A DNA stretch of 64,000 bases from Paenibacillus anaericanus (GTDB lineage Bacteria; Bacillota; Bacilli; Paenibacillales; Paenibacillaceae), in the NCBI RefSeq assembly GCF_003994475.1, contig NZ_RZNY01000021.1, positions 1 through 64,000 on the forward strand. The letters run 5' to 3'. The notes beneath the pieces are model-generated. The model had not been told where the DNA came from. It saw only the letters and a program-made list of their open reading frames with translations, and ran no database searches. Positions 1-7,423 of this stretch are shown here, piece by piece (position 1 is the stretch's first letter; the number at the start of each line of letters is the position of its first letter). Position numbers and translations under genes: made by a program.

Positions 1-90
1 ACTTCAGTTTTATTAATGTCTACTTGACAGGGGTAAGATCAATTAACCAACGTCAGCCTATTTTTTATAGATATAGATAGAGTGCCAGAA

Positions 91-1338
91 TCAGAAAGGT
101 TGCCATTTGAGCTTCTTCGCTTCATTGTAACGCTTTGCCACCTCGGGCCAATAAACGACATTCCACCAATCGGCAATATAGTCCTTACGTTGGTTCTGGT
201 GTTTCAAATAGTAGGCGTGTTCCCATACGTCCAGTGGGAGAAGTGGTACGATGTCCCACTGTGATAGGTTCTGATGCTTCTCTGCTGTCAGTATTTCCAG
301 ACGATGACTACGTGGACTCCAGACAAGAACGGCCCAGCCACCGCCTTCAACCTTTTCAGCGGCTTTGGAGAATTGATTATGGAAAGCATCATAACTGCCA
401 AAATCCGATTTGATTTGTTCCAGTAATTCACCTTCAGGTTTGCCACCACCTTCAGGGCTCATCGTATCCCAGAATATCGTATGTAGGTAGTGCCCCGCCC
501 CGTTAAATGCTAGTTCTCGTTCCCAGTGTTTCACCAGATCAAAATTACCTGATTTCCGGGCCTCCTGGAGTTTCTTCTCAGCAACATTTAAATCATCTAC
601 ATAGGCTTTATGGTGTTTGTCGTGGTGGATGCGCATGGTCTTCTCATCAATGTAAGGTTCAAGTGCATTGTAAGCGTAAGGTAGTGGGGGCAGGGTATGT
701 CCCCCGATCGGTACGGAACGATTGGGTTCTCTTATATTACTGTCCTTACGCACCTCGGGTGTAGGCAGATCAGTGTTCAGTTCGCTGAGCTCTTCTTCTA
801 GAATATCTTCAGAGAGGGGAATGTCCCTGCTTATCATGGTATGAGAACCGACAATAGTTTGGTAGTGAGGGTCTAGAATAGCTGGGGCATTGTTAACATT
901 GCTGGCGAGTTCTCCAGGGCGGTTGAGGGTTTCAAGCACGCAGAGGAAATATTCCGATTCGCGAATGATATGCAGCAGCACTGTTTTTGCAAGCGGAACT
1001 TCTCTTACAGCGATACTTTGCTCCAAAATACAATACAACTGTCTTATGAATTCATGCGATTGCCGACAAGCTACTTCGAGGAGTTGTTCGGTTTGCTGTA
1101 TTAACAGAGGGTCACAAGCGGCTTGTTCTGAAGATAGGGCATATTGTAGCAAAATATGGGCGGACTGCTCTACCTCAGCAAAGACCTTTTGCCACTCACT
1201 AAGTAGGTTTACGTAACAAACTTCTAAACTAGGGATGATTGCTTTAATGACATCAGTGTGTTCTTTCTCCTGCTCCTTCCAAAAGCGAATTTCTTCTAAA
1301 ATTCGGACAGGCAAATAAGGGCCATAAACGAATAGCAT
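91..1338 (-). CDS. Mn/Fe superoxide dismutase with extra N-terminal helical domain
   Basis: 415 residues, about twice a normal SOD. Residues 210-415 are a complete Mn/Fe superoxide dismutase converting superoxide to O2 and H2O2. The four metal ligands are visible: H238 in MRIHHDKHH, H286 in HYLHTIFW, and D370 and H374 in DVWEHAYY. Residues 1-150 are helical and rich in E, Q and H (RFWKEQEKEH near residue 18) and resemble the DUF2935-type metal-binding helical domains found in Bacillales; that assignment is tentative. A charged linker, about residues 150-210, joins the parts. There is no signal peptide, so it should be cytoplasmic. AGGAGG sits 6 bases before the ATG. It is transcribed alone or behind the hydrolase gene upstream; no hairpin was seen between them. 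Confidence 0.9.
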   Translation of the reverse strand: MLFVYGPYLPVRILEEIRFWKEQEKEHTDVIKAIIPSLEVCYVNLLSEWQKVFAEVEQSAHILLQYALSSEQAACDPLLIQQTEQLLEVACRQSHEFIRQLYCILEQSIAVREVPLAKTVLLHIIRESEYFLCVLETLNRPGELASNVNNAPAILDPHYQTIVGSHTMISRDIPLSEDILEEELSELNTDLPTPEVRKDSNIREPNRSVPIGGHTLPPLPYAYNALEPYIDEKTMRIHHDKHHKAYVDDLNVAEKKLQEARKSGNFDLVKHWERELAFNGAGHYLHTIFWDTMSPEGGGKPEGELLEQIKSDFGSYDAFHNQFSKAAEKVEGGGWAVLVWSPRSHRLEILTAEKHQNLSQWDIVPLLPLDVWEHAYYLKHQNQRKDYIADWWNVVYWPEVAKRYNEAKKLKWQPF

Positions 1339-1441
1339 AGCTAACCTCCTAAAGTTCTCATCGCTATTAAATACCTATTCGAGAGAAGGTTTGGACTATG
1401 CTATCGTTAAATGGCCCCCTTGAGTGCAACAGGTGAATTAA

Positions 1442-2440
1442 TTAATCGGTAGATGATAATTCAATATTGCTAAGGAAGTTGGATACTTTGCGTAAATACT
1501 CTTTCGGATGCTCGCGGAAAATCATTTCATGATGTGCACCTTCGGAAATCCATACCCCAGATGCAGGATTAGTCTGATTCTCAGCCAATTGCTCAGCGAT
1601 CGGATAAGGAGCCTTCTCGTCCTCAGTTCCATGAATGAATAGGGTTGGGAAAGGATAGTCTTTCGATTTCACCTCAGAATATGGGATTTGTCGAAAACTT
1701 GTGCCATTGAGTGCCGGAAGTAAAAGACCGATAATTTCCAAAGAGGGATGCCTTGGTAGATTGATATTCTGCCGGATGTTGTGATACATCGTATCTGGTT
1801 CCAACAGAAAGGTGCTATCGAGTATCATTCCGTCGATATCTTGGCTGGTCAAGGCAGCCTGCAGTGCAGTCCCAGCCCCCATGGAGAAGCCCCAAATGAC
1901 GAGCTCTTGCGCACCAAGTTGTTTGGATAATTGAATTGCTCCAAGGAGTTGTTCCTTTTCTTTCTTGCCACCGGTAGCTACTTCCTTGCTGTTCTGAGCA
2001 GCAAATCCATAATCAAACATCAGCACATTGTAGTTCAAGCTATGAGCGAAGTGGGCCAGATCGTACATTGGAACCCAGGTTTCTTCGCGATTTGCTCCAT
2101 ATCCGTGACTAAATATGATCGTTTTCTTAGATTGATCTGCGGGAATATACCAACCTTGCATGATCCGACTTCCGTCAGCTGCGGGAAAAATGACATCCTG
2201 ATACTCTAAATCTTTAGAAAGCTTTGGATTCGAGTACAGAGGGGCTACTGTCGGATTGGATAGAACCCAGGCAATGTATCCGTGTAAGGAAACAAAACAG
2301 AATATTAGAAAGAATAGGATGGATAGTAGAAAAGCAACAACGATATGCTTGATACTGATATGCCGAGCTGATATCACAGAAGGCGTAGCTTCATTCATCT
2401 CGGATTTTAGGGAGAGGTGGCTTTGGCTCGTTTGGCTCAT
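1442..2440 (-). CDS. Membrane-anchored alpha/beta hydrolase (YqkD-like)
   Basis: 332 residues. One hydrophobic segment near residues 33-58 suggests an N-terminal membrane anchor with the catalytic domain outside. The alpha/beta-hydrolase signatures are present: an HGYGANREE oxyanion-region motif after the second strand, the nucleophile elbow GFSMGAG, an Asp in the HGTEDEKAP loop and a terminal His in EGAHHE. This gives a full Ser-Asp-His triad. It resembles the YqkD/prolyl-oligopeptidase-like hydrolases of Bacillus, whose substrates are unknown. GGAGGAGA lies just before the ATG. It is divergent from the IclR gene, sharing a 212-bp intergenic region. Confidence 0.85.
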   Translation of the reverse strand: MSQTSQSHLSLKSEMNEATPSVISARHISIKHIVVAFLLSILFFLIFCFVSLHGYIAWVLSNPTVAPLYSNPKLSKDLEYQDVIFPAADGSRIMQGWYIPADQSKKTIIFSHGYGANREETWVPMYDLAHFAHSLNYNVLMFDYGFAAQNSKEVATGGKKEKEQLLGAIQLSKQLGAQELVIWGFSMGAGTALQAALTSQDIDGMILDSTFLLEPDTMYHNIRQNINLPRHPSLEIIGLLLPALNGTSFRQIPYSEVKSKDYPFPTLFIHGTEDEKAPYPIAEQLAENQTNPASGVWISEGAHHEMIFREHPKEYLRKVSNFLSNIELSSTD

Positions 2441-2529
2441 GGTCTCTCCTCCTAAACAATTTTAATATTATATTTAAATTATATGAGTAGATCGAATGAA
2501 AATTCAATCAAGTTTTGTCGAATAAAGGC

Positions 2530-2544
2530 GGTTCACTATGAAAC
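2530..2544 (+). promoter_or_regulatory. Degenerate copy of the iclR/acnA dyad
   Basis: GGTTCACTATGAAAC resembles the dyad at 2619-2635 and 17444-17460 but has two bases fewer between the arms and one arm mismatch. It lies about 75 bp upstream of the main site, in the divergent promoter region. It could be a secondary operator; weak on its own. Confidence 0.3.
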
Positions 2545-2577
2545 TATCGTAAGACTAGCACTCTATAAAGTCAATAA

Positions 2578-2606
2578 TTGACGGAATGGAGTGTTTTCCA
2601 TATAAT
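2578..2606 (+). promoter_or_regulatory. Sigma-A promoter of the IclR gene
   Basis: TTGACG (2578-2583) and TATAAT (2601-2606) are separated by exactly 17 bp. Predicted transcription would start near 2613, just before the dyad at 2619. Confidence 0.7.
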
Positions 2607-2618
2607 TTATGTAACCAC

Positions 2619-2635
2619 GTTTCATGTAGTGAAAC
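2619..2635 (+). promoter_or_regulatory. 17-bp dyad in the iclR leader, nearly identical to one before acnA
   Basis: GTTTCATGTAGTGAAAC: 7-bp arms around GTA. The one imperfect pair becomes a U-G wobble in RNA. It lies between the predicted transcription start and the GGAGGGGG ribosome site (from 2636). The acnA leader has the same sequence with one base changed. It could be a DNA operator for the adjacent regulator or an RNA hairpin touching the ribosome site. Confidence 0.6.
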
Positions 2636-2652
2636 CGGAGGGGGTAGACTGA

Positions 2653-3402
2653 ATGGAAGACCGCAAATTAACGGTTCGTGCTGTTGAACGAGCGCTTGAT
2701 ATATTGATGTGCTTCACCAAGGGGAGCGATCTTGGACTTACTGAAATCTCCGCAAGGATTGGTATACACAAAAGTACTGTGCATAGGCTCTTAGCTACAC
2801 TAGAGGATAAGGGTTTTGTTATACGTGATACATCAACAGAGAAATACCGTCTTGGGATGAAAGTTTGGGAGCTATCGGCTCACTTATCCCAGAATGATGA
2901 TCCAGCGATTCTATTATTACCACAAATGGAACAGCTCCGTGACCGCTTAGGCGAGACAGTTAGCTTATACCTACGTGATGGAATTGATCGGTTGAGAATT
3001 GGAGCTGTCCAGAGCAATCAGGCGATTAGACGGGTTGCCGTCGTGGGTGCAAGGTTGCCGTTATATGTGGGCGCATCTAGTAAGGTGCTGGTTGCCTATG
3101 CCGACGAGGCAGTATTAAATGCTGTGCTGGAGGATCGTGAGTGGCCTCCTACAATCGATCGGCAGGCTTATGTGTCTCAATTAGAGGAGATACGTAAGAT
3201 TGGGTATGCTACAAGCTATGAGGAGCGGGAGCCTGGGGCGGCTGCGGTTTCTGCACCCATCTTTGATCGAACGGGAAAGATAGCAGCGGCTTTATCGCTA
3301 TCAGGACCCGTGAGTCGACTGTCACCACAAACGCTAATCGAATTTAGTCCTGTGTTGATTGAAGCGGCACGAGAAATGGGTATGATGATACATTCTTCTT
3401 AA
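2653..3402 (+). CDS. IclR-family transcriptional regulator
   Basis: 249 residues, typical for the family. Residues 5-65 form the winged helix-turn-helix (RAVERALDILMCF, then HKSTVHRLLATLEDKGFV). Residues 75-245 are the IclR effector-binding domain, with the family-typical ASSKVLVAY and EEREPGAAAVSAPIFD stretches. Such proteins bind short inverted repeats and respond to small organic acids or sugars; the ligand cannot be read here. The gene has a strong promoter and a 17-bp dyad directly before its ribosome site, suggesting autoregulation. It is divergent from the hydrolase gene and ends in a bidirectional terminator, so it is monocistronic. Confidence 0.9.
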   Translation: MEDRKLTVRAVERALDILMCFTKGSDLGLTEISARIGIHKSTVHRLLATLEDKGFVIRDTSTEKYRLGMKVWELSAHLSQNDDPAILLLPQMEQLRDRLGETVSLYLRDGIDRLRIGAVQSNQAIRRVAVVGARLPLYVGASSKVLVAYADEAVLNAVLEDREWPPTIDRQAYVSQLEEIRKIGYATSYEEREPGAAAVSAPIFDRTGKIAAALSLSGPVSRLSPQTLIEFSPVLIEAAREMGMMIHSS

Positions 3403-3426
3403 GTGGGAAAATTCCTTAACTAATAC

Positions 3427-3467
3427 AAAATGACCGATCAAGGAGGTTAGCCTTGGTCGGTCATTTT
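3427..3467. terminator. Bidirectional intrinsic terminator
   Basis: An AAAATGACCGA arm pairs with TCGGTCATTTT, and the stem extends through CAAGG/CCTTGG. A and T runs flank both sides. It separates the convergent IclR and crystallin-like genes. Confidence 0.8.
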
Positions 3468-3490
3468 ATTTACGCATGAAGACAAACTTT

Positions 3491-3877
3491 TTAGAATGTA
3501 CTGTATCCAGACGGTAGGGTTCCACGGTCACGAATATTTCGAATTTGAGTTAGTGTTAATCTTTGATTAGTTGAGATTAAGGATTCGACATCTTGACCTG
3601 AGATAAAATCATCTAGGTCTGCAATATTGTGGTTTCCACGAAGGACACGGAAGTTTCCACGAAATCTTGTTCTAGTAAATAGAACTAATGTTGCATTAGA
3701 ACTTGTGGAGAAGAAACGAAGACTTTCAATTCCATCAAGGATACTATCTGTATTCCGAATTCCTAGATTCCCTCTGAGAATTCTGCTTGAGCCACGGAAA
3801 TTTTCTTCGGAGAATATAGTGAGCCGTGGAAAAACCTGAGATATACTTACTTCTTTTGATAATGGCAATGTTATCAT
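3491..3877 (-). CDS. Small beta/gamma-crystallin-like protein
   Basis: 128 residues with two matching halves: LTIFSEENFRGSSRILRGN early and LVLFTRTRFRGNFRVLRGN about 45 residues later. The aromatic-x(6)-Gly pattern followed by a Greek-key strand is typical of beta/gamma crystallins, which in microbes are often Ca2+-binding or stress-related. No signal peptide is seen. The drawn ATG sits directly on the ribosome site (GAAGGGAG), so a TTG three codons later (3868) with 9-base spacing is a better start candidate. Function is unknown; the fold call is from pattern recognition. Confidence 0.7.
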   Translation of the reverse strand: MITLPLSKEVSISQVFPRLTIFSEENFRGSSRILRGNLGIRNTDSILDGIESLRFFSTSSNATLVLFTRTRFRGNFRVLRGNHNIADLDDFISGQDVESLISTNQRLTLTQIRNIRDRGTLPSGYSTF

Positions 3878-3955
3878 CTCCCTTCTGAAAACACTATATG
3901 ATGAATAGTAGAAGGGTGATTGGATGAGAGCATAGAAAGTAGAATAAATAGATAA

Positions 3956-3997
3956 GGGACTATCCTTAGTAGATAAATCTACTAATGGAATAGCCCC
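3956..3997. terminator. Long hairpin after the secreted hydrolase gene
   Basis: GGGACTATCCTTAGTAGA pairs with TCTACTAATGGAATAGCCCC around a TAAA loop, with a small internal loop. A T run follows on the plus strand and a weaker T-rich tract on the minus strand. It probably ends transcription of the minus-strand gene at 4036-5646. Confidence 0.5.
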
Positions 3998-4035
3998 GTT
4001 TTTAATTTACGATATTTGATAGGGAAGAATGATCT

Positions 4036-5646
4036 TTATTTTATGTTTTGAACCCATGCGGCGATATCGTCAATAATGGCTTTGGATACATTGGATGGTA
4101 GGGCATATTCTGCAGCCACTGATACCCCATCGTATTCAGCTAGTAAGTGATTCACTTTAGGATACGATTTATATTGGACATCTTTGCGGTCCTTCAGCGC
4201 TGTTTTCCATCCGTCGAATTGATTAATCGATACTTGGACATCGTTCTCCCCCTGTAAGATTAACATTTGTCCGGATTGTTTCTTGGCAAGCTCAGATGGT
4301 TTATACCCTTTTTGCTCAAACCACCAATAAGAAGGTTGGAATGGGAATTGAGCTGGGAGGTTATCCACTGAATACTGCGGATCGTTTAACATATCGGACA
4401 TGCTCTTAATTAATGCGGCACTTTGCTCATAAGGTGTCGTATCTTGACCCAACCCTTTAAGACGGGATACTAGCTCCACTTGCTGCTCTGCCATAACATT
4501 AATGAATGTGTCACTAGGTCCAGCCAGCAGAATGCTACCAGCTATATCGCCGTTCTTATCGGCGTCCAGAATAAGTGGCATAGCGAGACCGCCTTGACTA
4601 TGTCCTGCGACAAAGATGCGGGAAGCATCGATATTGGGATTTGCTTTAAGTAACTCCACGGCTGAAATAGCGTCATCAACAGTTTCTTTTTTTAATGTAA
4701 ATTTAGGCTGTGAAGCCACTTTGAATGTATGCTCGTAGGTTACTTTGTCGTATCTAAGTACTGCAATACCTTTGGATGCAAGACCTACAGCAAGGTCACG
4801 GAACGGCTTTGACCCGCCGATAGCGGAGTCACGGTTATGCATACCTGAACCGTGAACTAACACAACGACTGGAAATGGCCCTTTGCCAACTGGAGTAGTG
4901 AGCGTTCCGGGTAGGGCGAGCGCACCTTCACCCACGACAACTTCCTGTTCAATGTAGGAAGAGGCAATATCATAGGATGGCTTTTGATAATTTGAAGCGG
5001 AAGAAACGGCAATGAACATGTCGTCAATTTGACCCGCAAGATTTAGTCTTAGCGTTAGGTCAAAGGGAATGGCACCCTGGAACGTATAGGTTACATTCCG
5101 GTGAATAGCATTACTGCTCTCGTTCTTGATGGGATCTCCTTTAACACCACCGAACTGAGCTGCGAAACTACTCCATGCTGTATTAAGGAAAGCTTCAGGG
5201 AGGGAAGTGGACGATGTTGAACTAATGTATTTGGCAGCGTTGGTTCCGTCCCCGGATTTCAGCAACTCAAGGAATATATCAGCGGTATCAGCAACTTCAG
5301 CGGCTTCCTGAGACGTCATTGCTTTGGTAATAAAGTCTGCATCAACTAAGGTGTGACCGGATACGAGACGGAATGGTTGGTTTAAAGCGACAGACTTCCC
5401 GTCAATTAATGCCTTTTTTTCGCCGATTTTAAAGGTAATTACATGATTGTTGTTAGTAAGGGTAACACTTTGCGTACTCTGATTCCATTTGATCTCTGCA
5501 CCAATCTTAGCTGCTACATCCCGTATGGGAGTTAGCTTTGACCCATTCTGTACAGATGCAGCAGAGGTTGAGAGTGCTGGTAAGGTAAGTGTGAGTGCCA
5601 GAGCAGTTGTTGCAACTACATGGAACTTCTTGTTTTTCTTGGACAT
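4036..5646 (-). CDS. Secreted alpha/beta hydrolase with copper-amine-oxidase-like stalk domain
   Basis: 536 residues. An Sec signal peptide spans residues 1-30 (KKNKK, hydrophobic core, then STSAAS). Residues 35-110 are a copper amine oxidase N-terminal-like (stalk) domain: LTPIRDVAAKIGAEIKWN, TVTLTNNNHVITF, then a YLVDGKS-type IDGKSVALN. Residues 115-215 resemble a DUF3887-type domain. From about 230 to the end is an alpha/beta hydrolase with VLVHGSGMHNRD, the elbow GHSQGG and a terminal NHLLAEYDG histidine. Such exported esterases or peptidases are common in Paenibacillus; the substrate is unknown. A GGAGGAAC ribosome site precedes the ATG. Confidence 0.85.
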   Translation of the reverse strand: MSKKNKKFHVVATTALALTLTLPALSTSAASVQNGSKLTPIRDVAAKIGAEIKWNQSTQSVTLTNNNHVITFKIGEKKALIDGKSVALNQPFRLVSGHTLVDADFITKAMTSQEAAEVADTADIFLELLKSGDGTNAAKYISSTSSTSLPEAFLNTAWSSFAAQFGGVKGDPIKNESSNAIHRNVTYTFQGAIPFDLTLRLNLAGQIDDMFIAVSSASNYQKPSYDIASSYIEQEVVVGEGALALPGTLTTPVGKGPFPVVVLVHGSGMHNRDSAIGGSKPFRDLAVGLASKGIAVLRYDKVTYEHTFKVASQPKFTLKKETVDDAISAVELLKANPNIDASRIFVAGHSQGGLAMPLILDADKNGDIAGSILLAGPSDTFINVMAEQQVELVSRLKGLGQDTTPYEQSAALIKSMSDMLNDPQYSVDNLPAQFPFQPSYWWFEQKGYKPSELAKKQSGQMLILQGENDVQVSINQFDGWKTALKDRKDVQYKSYPKVNHLLAEYDGVSVAAEYALPSNVSKAIIDDIAAWVQNIK

Positions 5647-5700
5647 GGGGGTTCCTCCTAAGAATCTGAATTAATAGTTATCTATCTACTGAATTTGCAG

Positions 5701-6801
5701 TTATTTTGCAAATTCGGTGACCAGAGTAATGATGCCGATAAGGCCAATAAAGATAATCCAGGACATGGGATTTGCTGTATTAATTGTCCATCCGATACCT
5801 GACCTTTTTTCCACCCATATTGCGGGGTCCTTGGGGTTGAAATATATGACTCCAAGCTTCCAATAAGCATCATCATTCACGGGCTGTATGGGGGAACCAA
5901 TCTCTGAACGTTCGATTCGGCTACCGCCCTGTCCGGTAGTAAAGGCGAGGATTATGGCAAATAGGACAATGAAGACCGGAACCAGAATACTCACGAATGC
6001 TAAGATCTCTACCTTCATGGGATAAATCATGTTCAACTGAATAAAGGCGAATAGGAATGTTATTGCAAATGCGGATAACAGCGTAAACAGAGACCATTTA
6101 CGGCGAAATACGATGTTTCGTCTGATGGAGCGTTCAGGATCCCCAGCATGGATCTGTTGTTTACTGCTCGAAATACTATGGTTGACCATCAGGAACACTA
6201 AGAGCATGATCACTTGCATGATATTCGGGAACAAGACGGACCAATAGGACTTGGCAGCACTACTTATGACGTTACCCTGGAAATCAAATTTCATTGCAAT
6301 TGTTGCTGGAATTCGGTCGTAATTGGCAAAGACAAAGATCGTACAAATTACGGTGATAGCGAAATGAACCAGAAACCATTTGTTCGAAAGTATGAGCTTA
6401 TGCTGGCGAAAACTAGTATCAATAGCTAGGATTGTCTTGCCACCGGTGGGACCAGGTGGAAGGGAAGGTTTGAGTTTTTTCATTTTAAAATAAAAGGTGA
6501 GGTTCATAACAACAGATACGATGATCATAACGATCACACAAGCACCTACAGTTATCGATTGACCCAGATCTCCTATTTGCACCAGTACGATGAGACTAGC
6601 TAGGAGCAAAATACTATAGATCACGACACTGATAGAAGCAAACTTCTTACGCATCTTGCGTAGAAGATCACTACGGTAATGCTCTTCACTAACCGAAACT
6701 CCGAAGCTGATCGTTTCCCTGGTGAAATAGGGAGTAAAAGCCAGGACGGCAGCTATGGGAAGAAAAAGCATTATCAAGATAAAAGCAGAGAGTAGTTGCA
6801 T
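5701..6801 (-). CDS. DUF1648/DUF5808 multi-pass membrane protein
   Basis: 366 residues with about eight hydrophobic segments. The central stretch FANYDRIPATIAMKFDFQGN is the DUF1648 signature (IPxHxxxxGxxD-like), and the tail YWKLGVIYFNPKDPAIWVEK is a DUF5808 signature. The combination is common next to small GntR (YhcF/YtrA-type) regulators in Firmicutes. The ATG overlaps the stop codon of that regulator (TAATG), so the two are translationally coupled. The role may be in cell-envelope stress or antibiotic response by analogy with YtrA-type operons; this is inference. It lacks the ABC transporter often seen with YtrA. Confidence 0.8.
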   Translation of the reverse strand: MQLLSAFILIMLFLPIAAVLAFTPYFTRETISFGVSVSEEHYRSDLLRKMRKKFASISVVIYSILLLASLIVLVQIGDLGQSITVGACVIVMIIVSVVMNLTFYFKMKKLKPSLPPGPTGGKTILAIDTSFRQHKLILSNKWFLVHFAITVICTIFVFANYDRIPATIAMKFDFQGNVISSAAKSYWSVLFPNIMQVIMLLVFLMVNHSISSSKQQIHAGDPERSIRRNIVFRRKWSLFTLLSAFAITFLFAFIQLNMIYPMKVEILAFVSILVPVFIVLFAIILAFTTGQGGSRIERSEIGSPIQPVNDDAYWKLGVIYFNPKDPAIWVEKRSGIGWTINTANPMSWIIFIGLIGIITLVTEFAK

Positions 6802-7199
6802 TATGAAGTCTCCTTTCCACTATGTGTTATTTCTTCGTGAATAAGTTCGACAATCTGAAGTAATTCTTCCTTGCTCATGCCTCGGCAGATGGCTTCAGCA
6901 ACGATGGGCTTGAGTTCTTGGCGCTGCTTATCACTGTATTCGGCCGTTACCGGAGGCATACCATCCGGATGGATAACAACACCTTTCTGGCGGTGAACTT
7001 GAATAAATCCATCTTGCTTTAGTAAGGTATATGCCTTGTTAACCGTATGAAGGTTGACACCGATGTCTGCTGCGAGACTGCGAACGGATGGAAGTGGTTC
7101 TCCAAGCTGTAAGCGCCCGCTCGCGATCCCTTCGATGATTTGATTCACTAATTGTGTATAGATTGGAACCTCTGATTGCATATCAAGTTCAATAATCAA
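6801..7199 (-). CDS. GntR-family regulator, YhcF/YtrA subfamily
   Basis: 132 residues. A GntR winged helix spans residues 8-75 (VPIYTQLVNQIIEGIASGRL, LPSVRSLAADIGVN, TVNKAYTLLKQDGF). Only a short C-terminal helical tail of about 45 residues follows, the size of the YtrA subfamily, which dimerises without a ligand domain. The start is TTG, set by GGAGGTG five bases upstream. A perfect palindrome over its own -10 region (7216-7250) predicts strong autorepression. It is first gene of a two-gene operon with the DUF1648 protein. Confidence 0.88.
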   Translation of the reverse strand: MIIELDMQSEVPIYTQLVNQIIEGIASGRLQLGEPLPSVRSLAADIGVNLHTVNKAYTLLKQDGFIQVHRQKGVVIHPDGMPPVTAEYSDKQRQELKPIVAEAICRGMSKEELLQIVELIHEEITHSGKETS

Positions 7200-7215
7200 G
7201 TGGGCACCTCCTTTA

Positions 7216-7250
7216 TTCTAGCTGTTATAGTCATACTATAACAGCTAGAA
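7216..7250 (-). promoter_or_regulatory. Perfect 16-bp-arm palindrome, candidate GntR operator
   Basis: Two perfect 16-bp arms (TTCTAGCTGTTATAGT and its complement) flank CAT. The palindrome covers the -10 box and ends about 8 bp before the ribosome site of the GntR gene. A dimer bound here would block RNA polymerase. Confidence 0.75.
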
Positions 7251-7263
7251 TATTCAAATGCAA
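7235..7263 (-). promoter_or_regulatory. Promoter of the GntR/DUF1648 operon
   Basis: On the minus strand TTGCAT (7258-7263) and TATAGT (7235-7240) are spaced by 17 bp. The -10 lies inside the palindrome. Confidence 0.6.
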
Positions 7264-7423
7264 TAGAGTTCTTTTCTAATGGACTATTGCAAAAAAACGA
7301 CTCCCCTCGTAAGGTAGATTAATCAACTCGTTAATTAATTTCGATTGACGGGAGAGGTACATTGATTCATAATGATACCCATACTAAACATATAAGATTA
7401 ATTAGATAAGAGGGGGATCTGGC

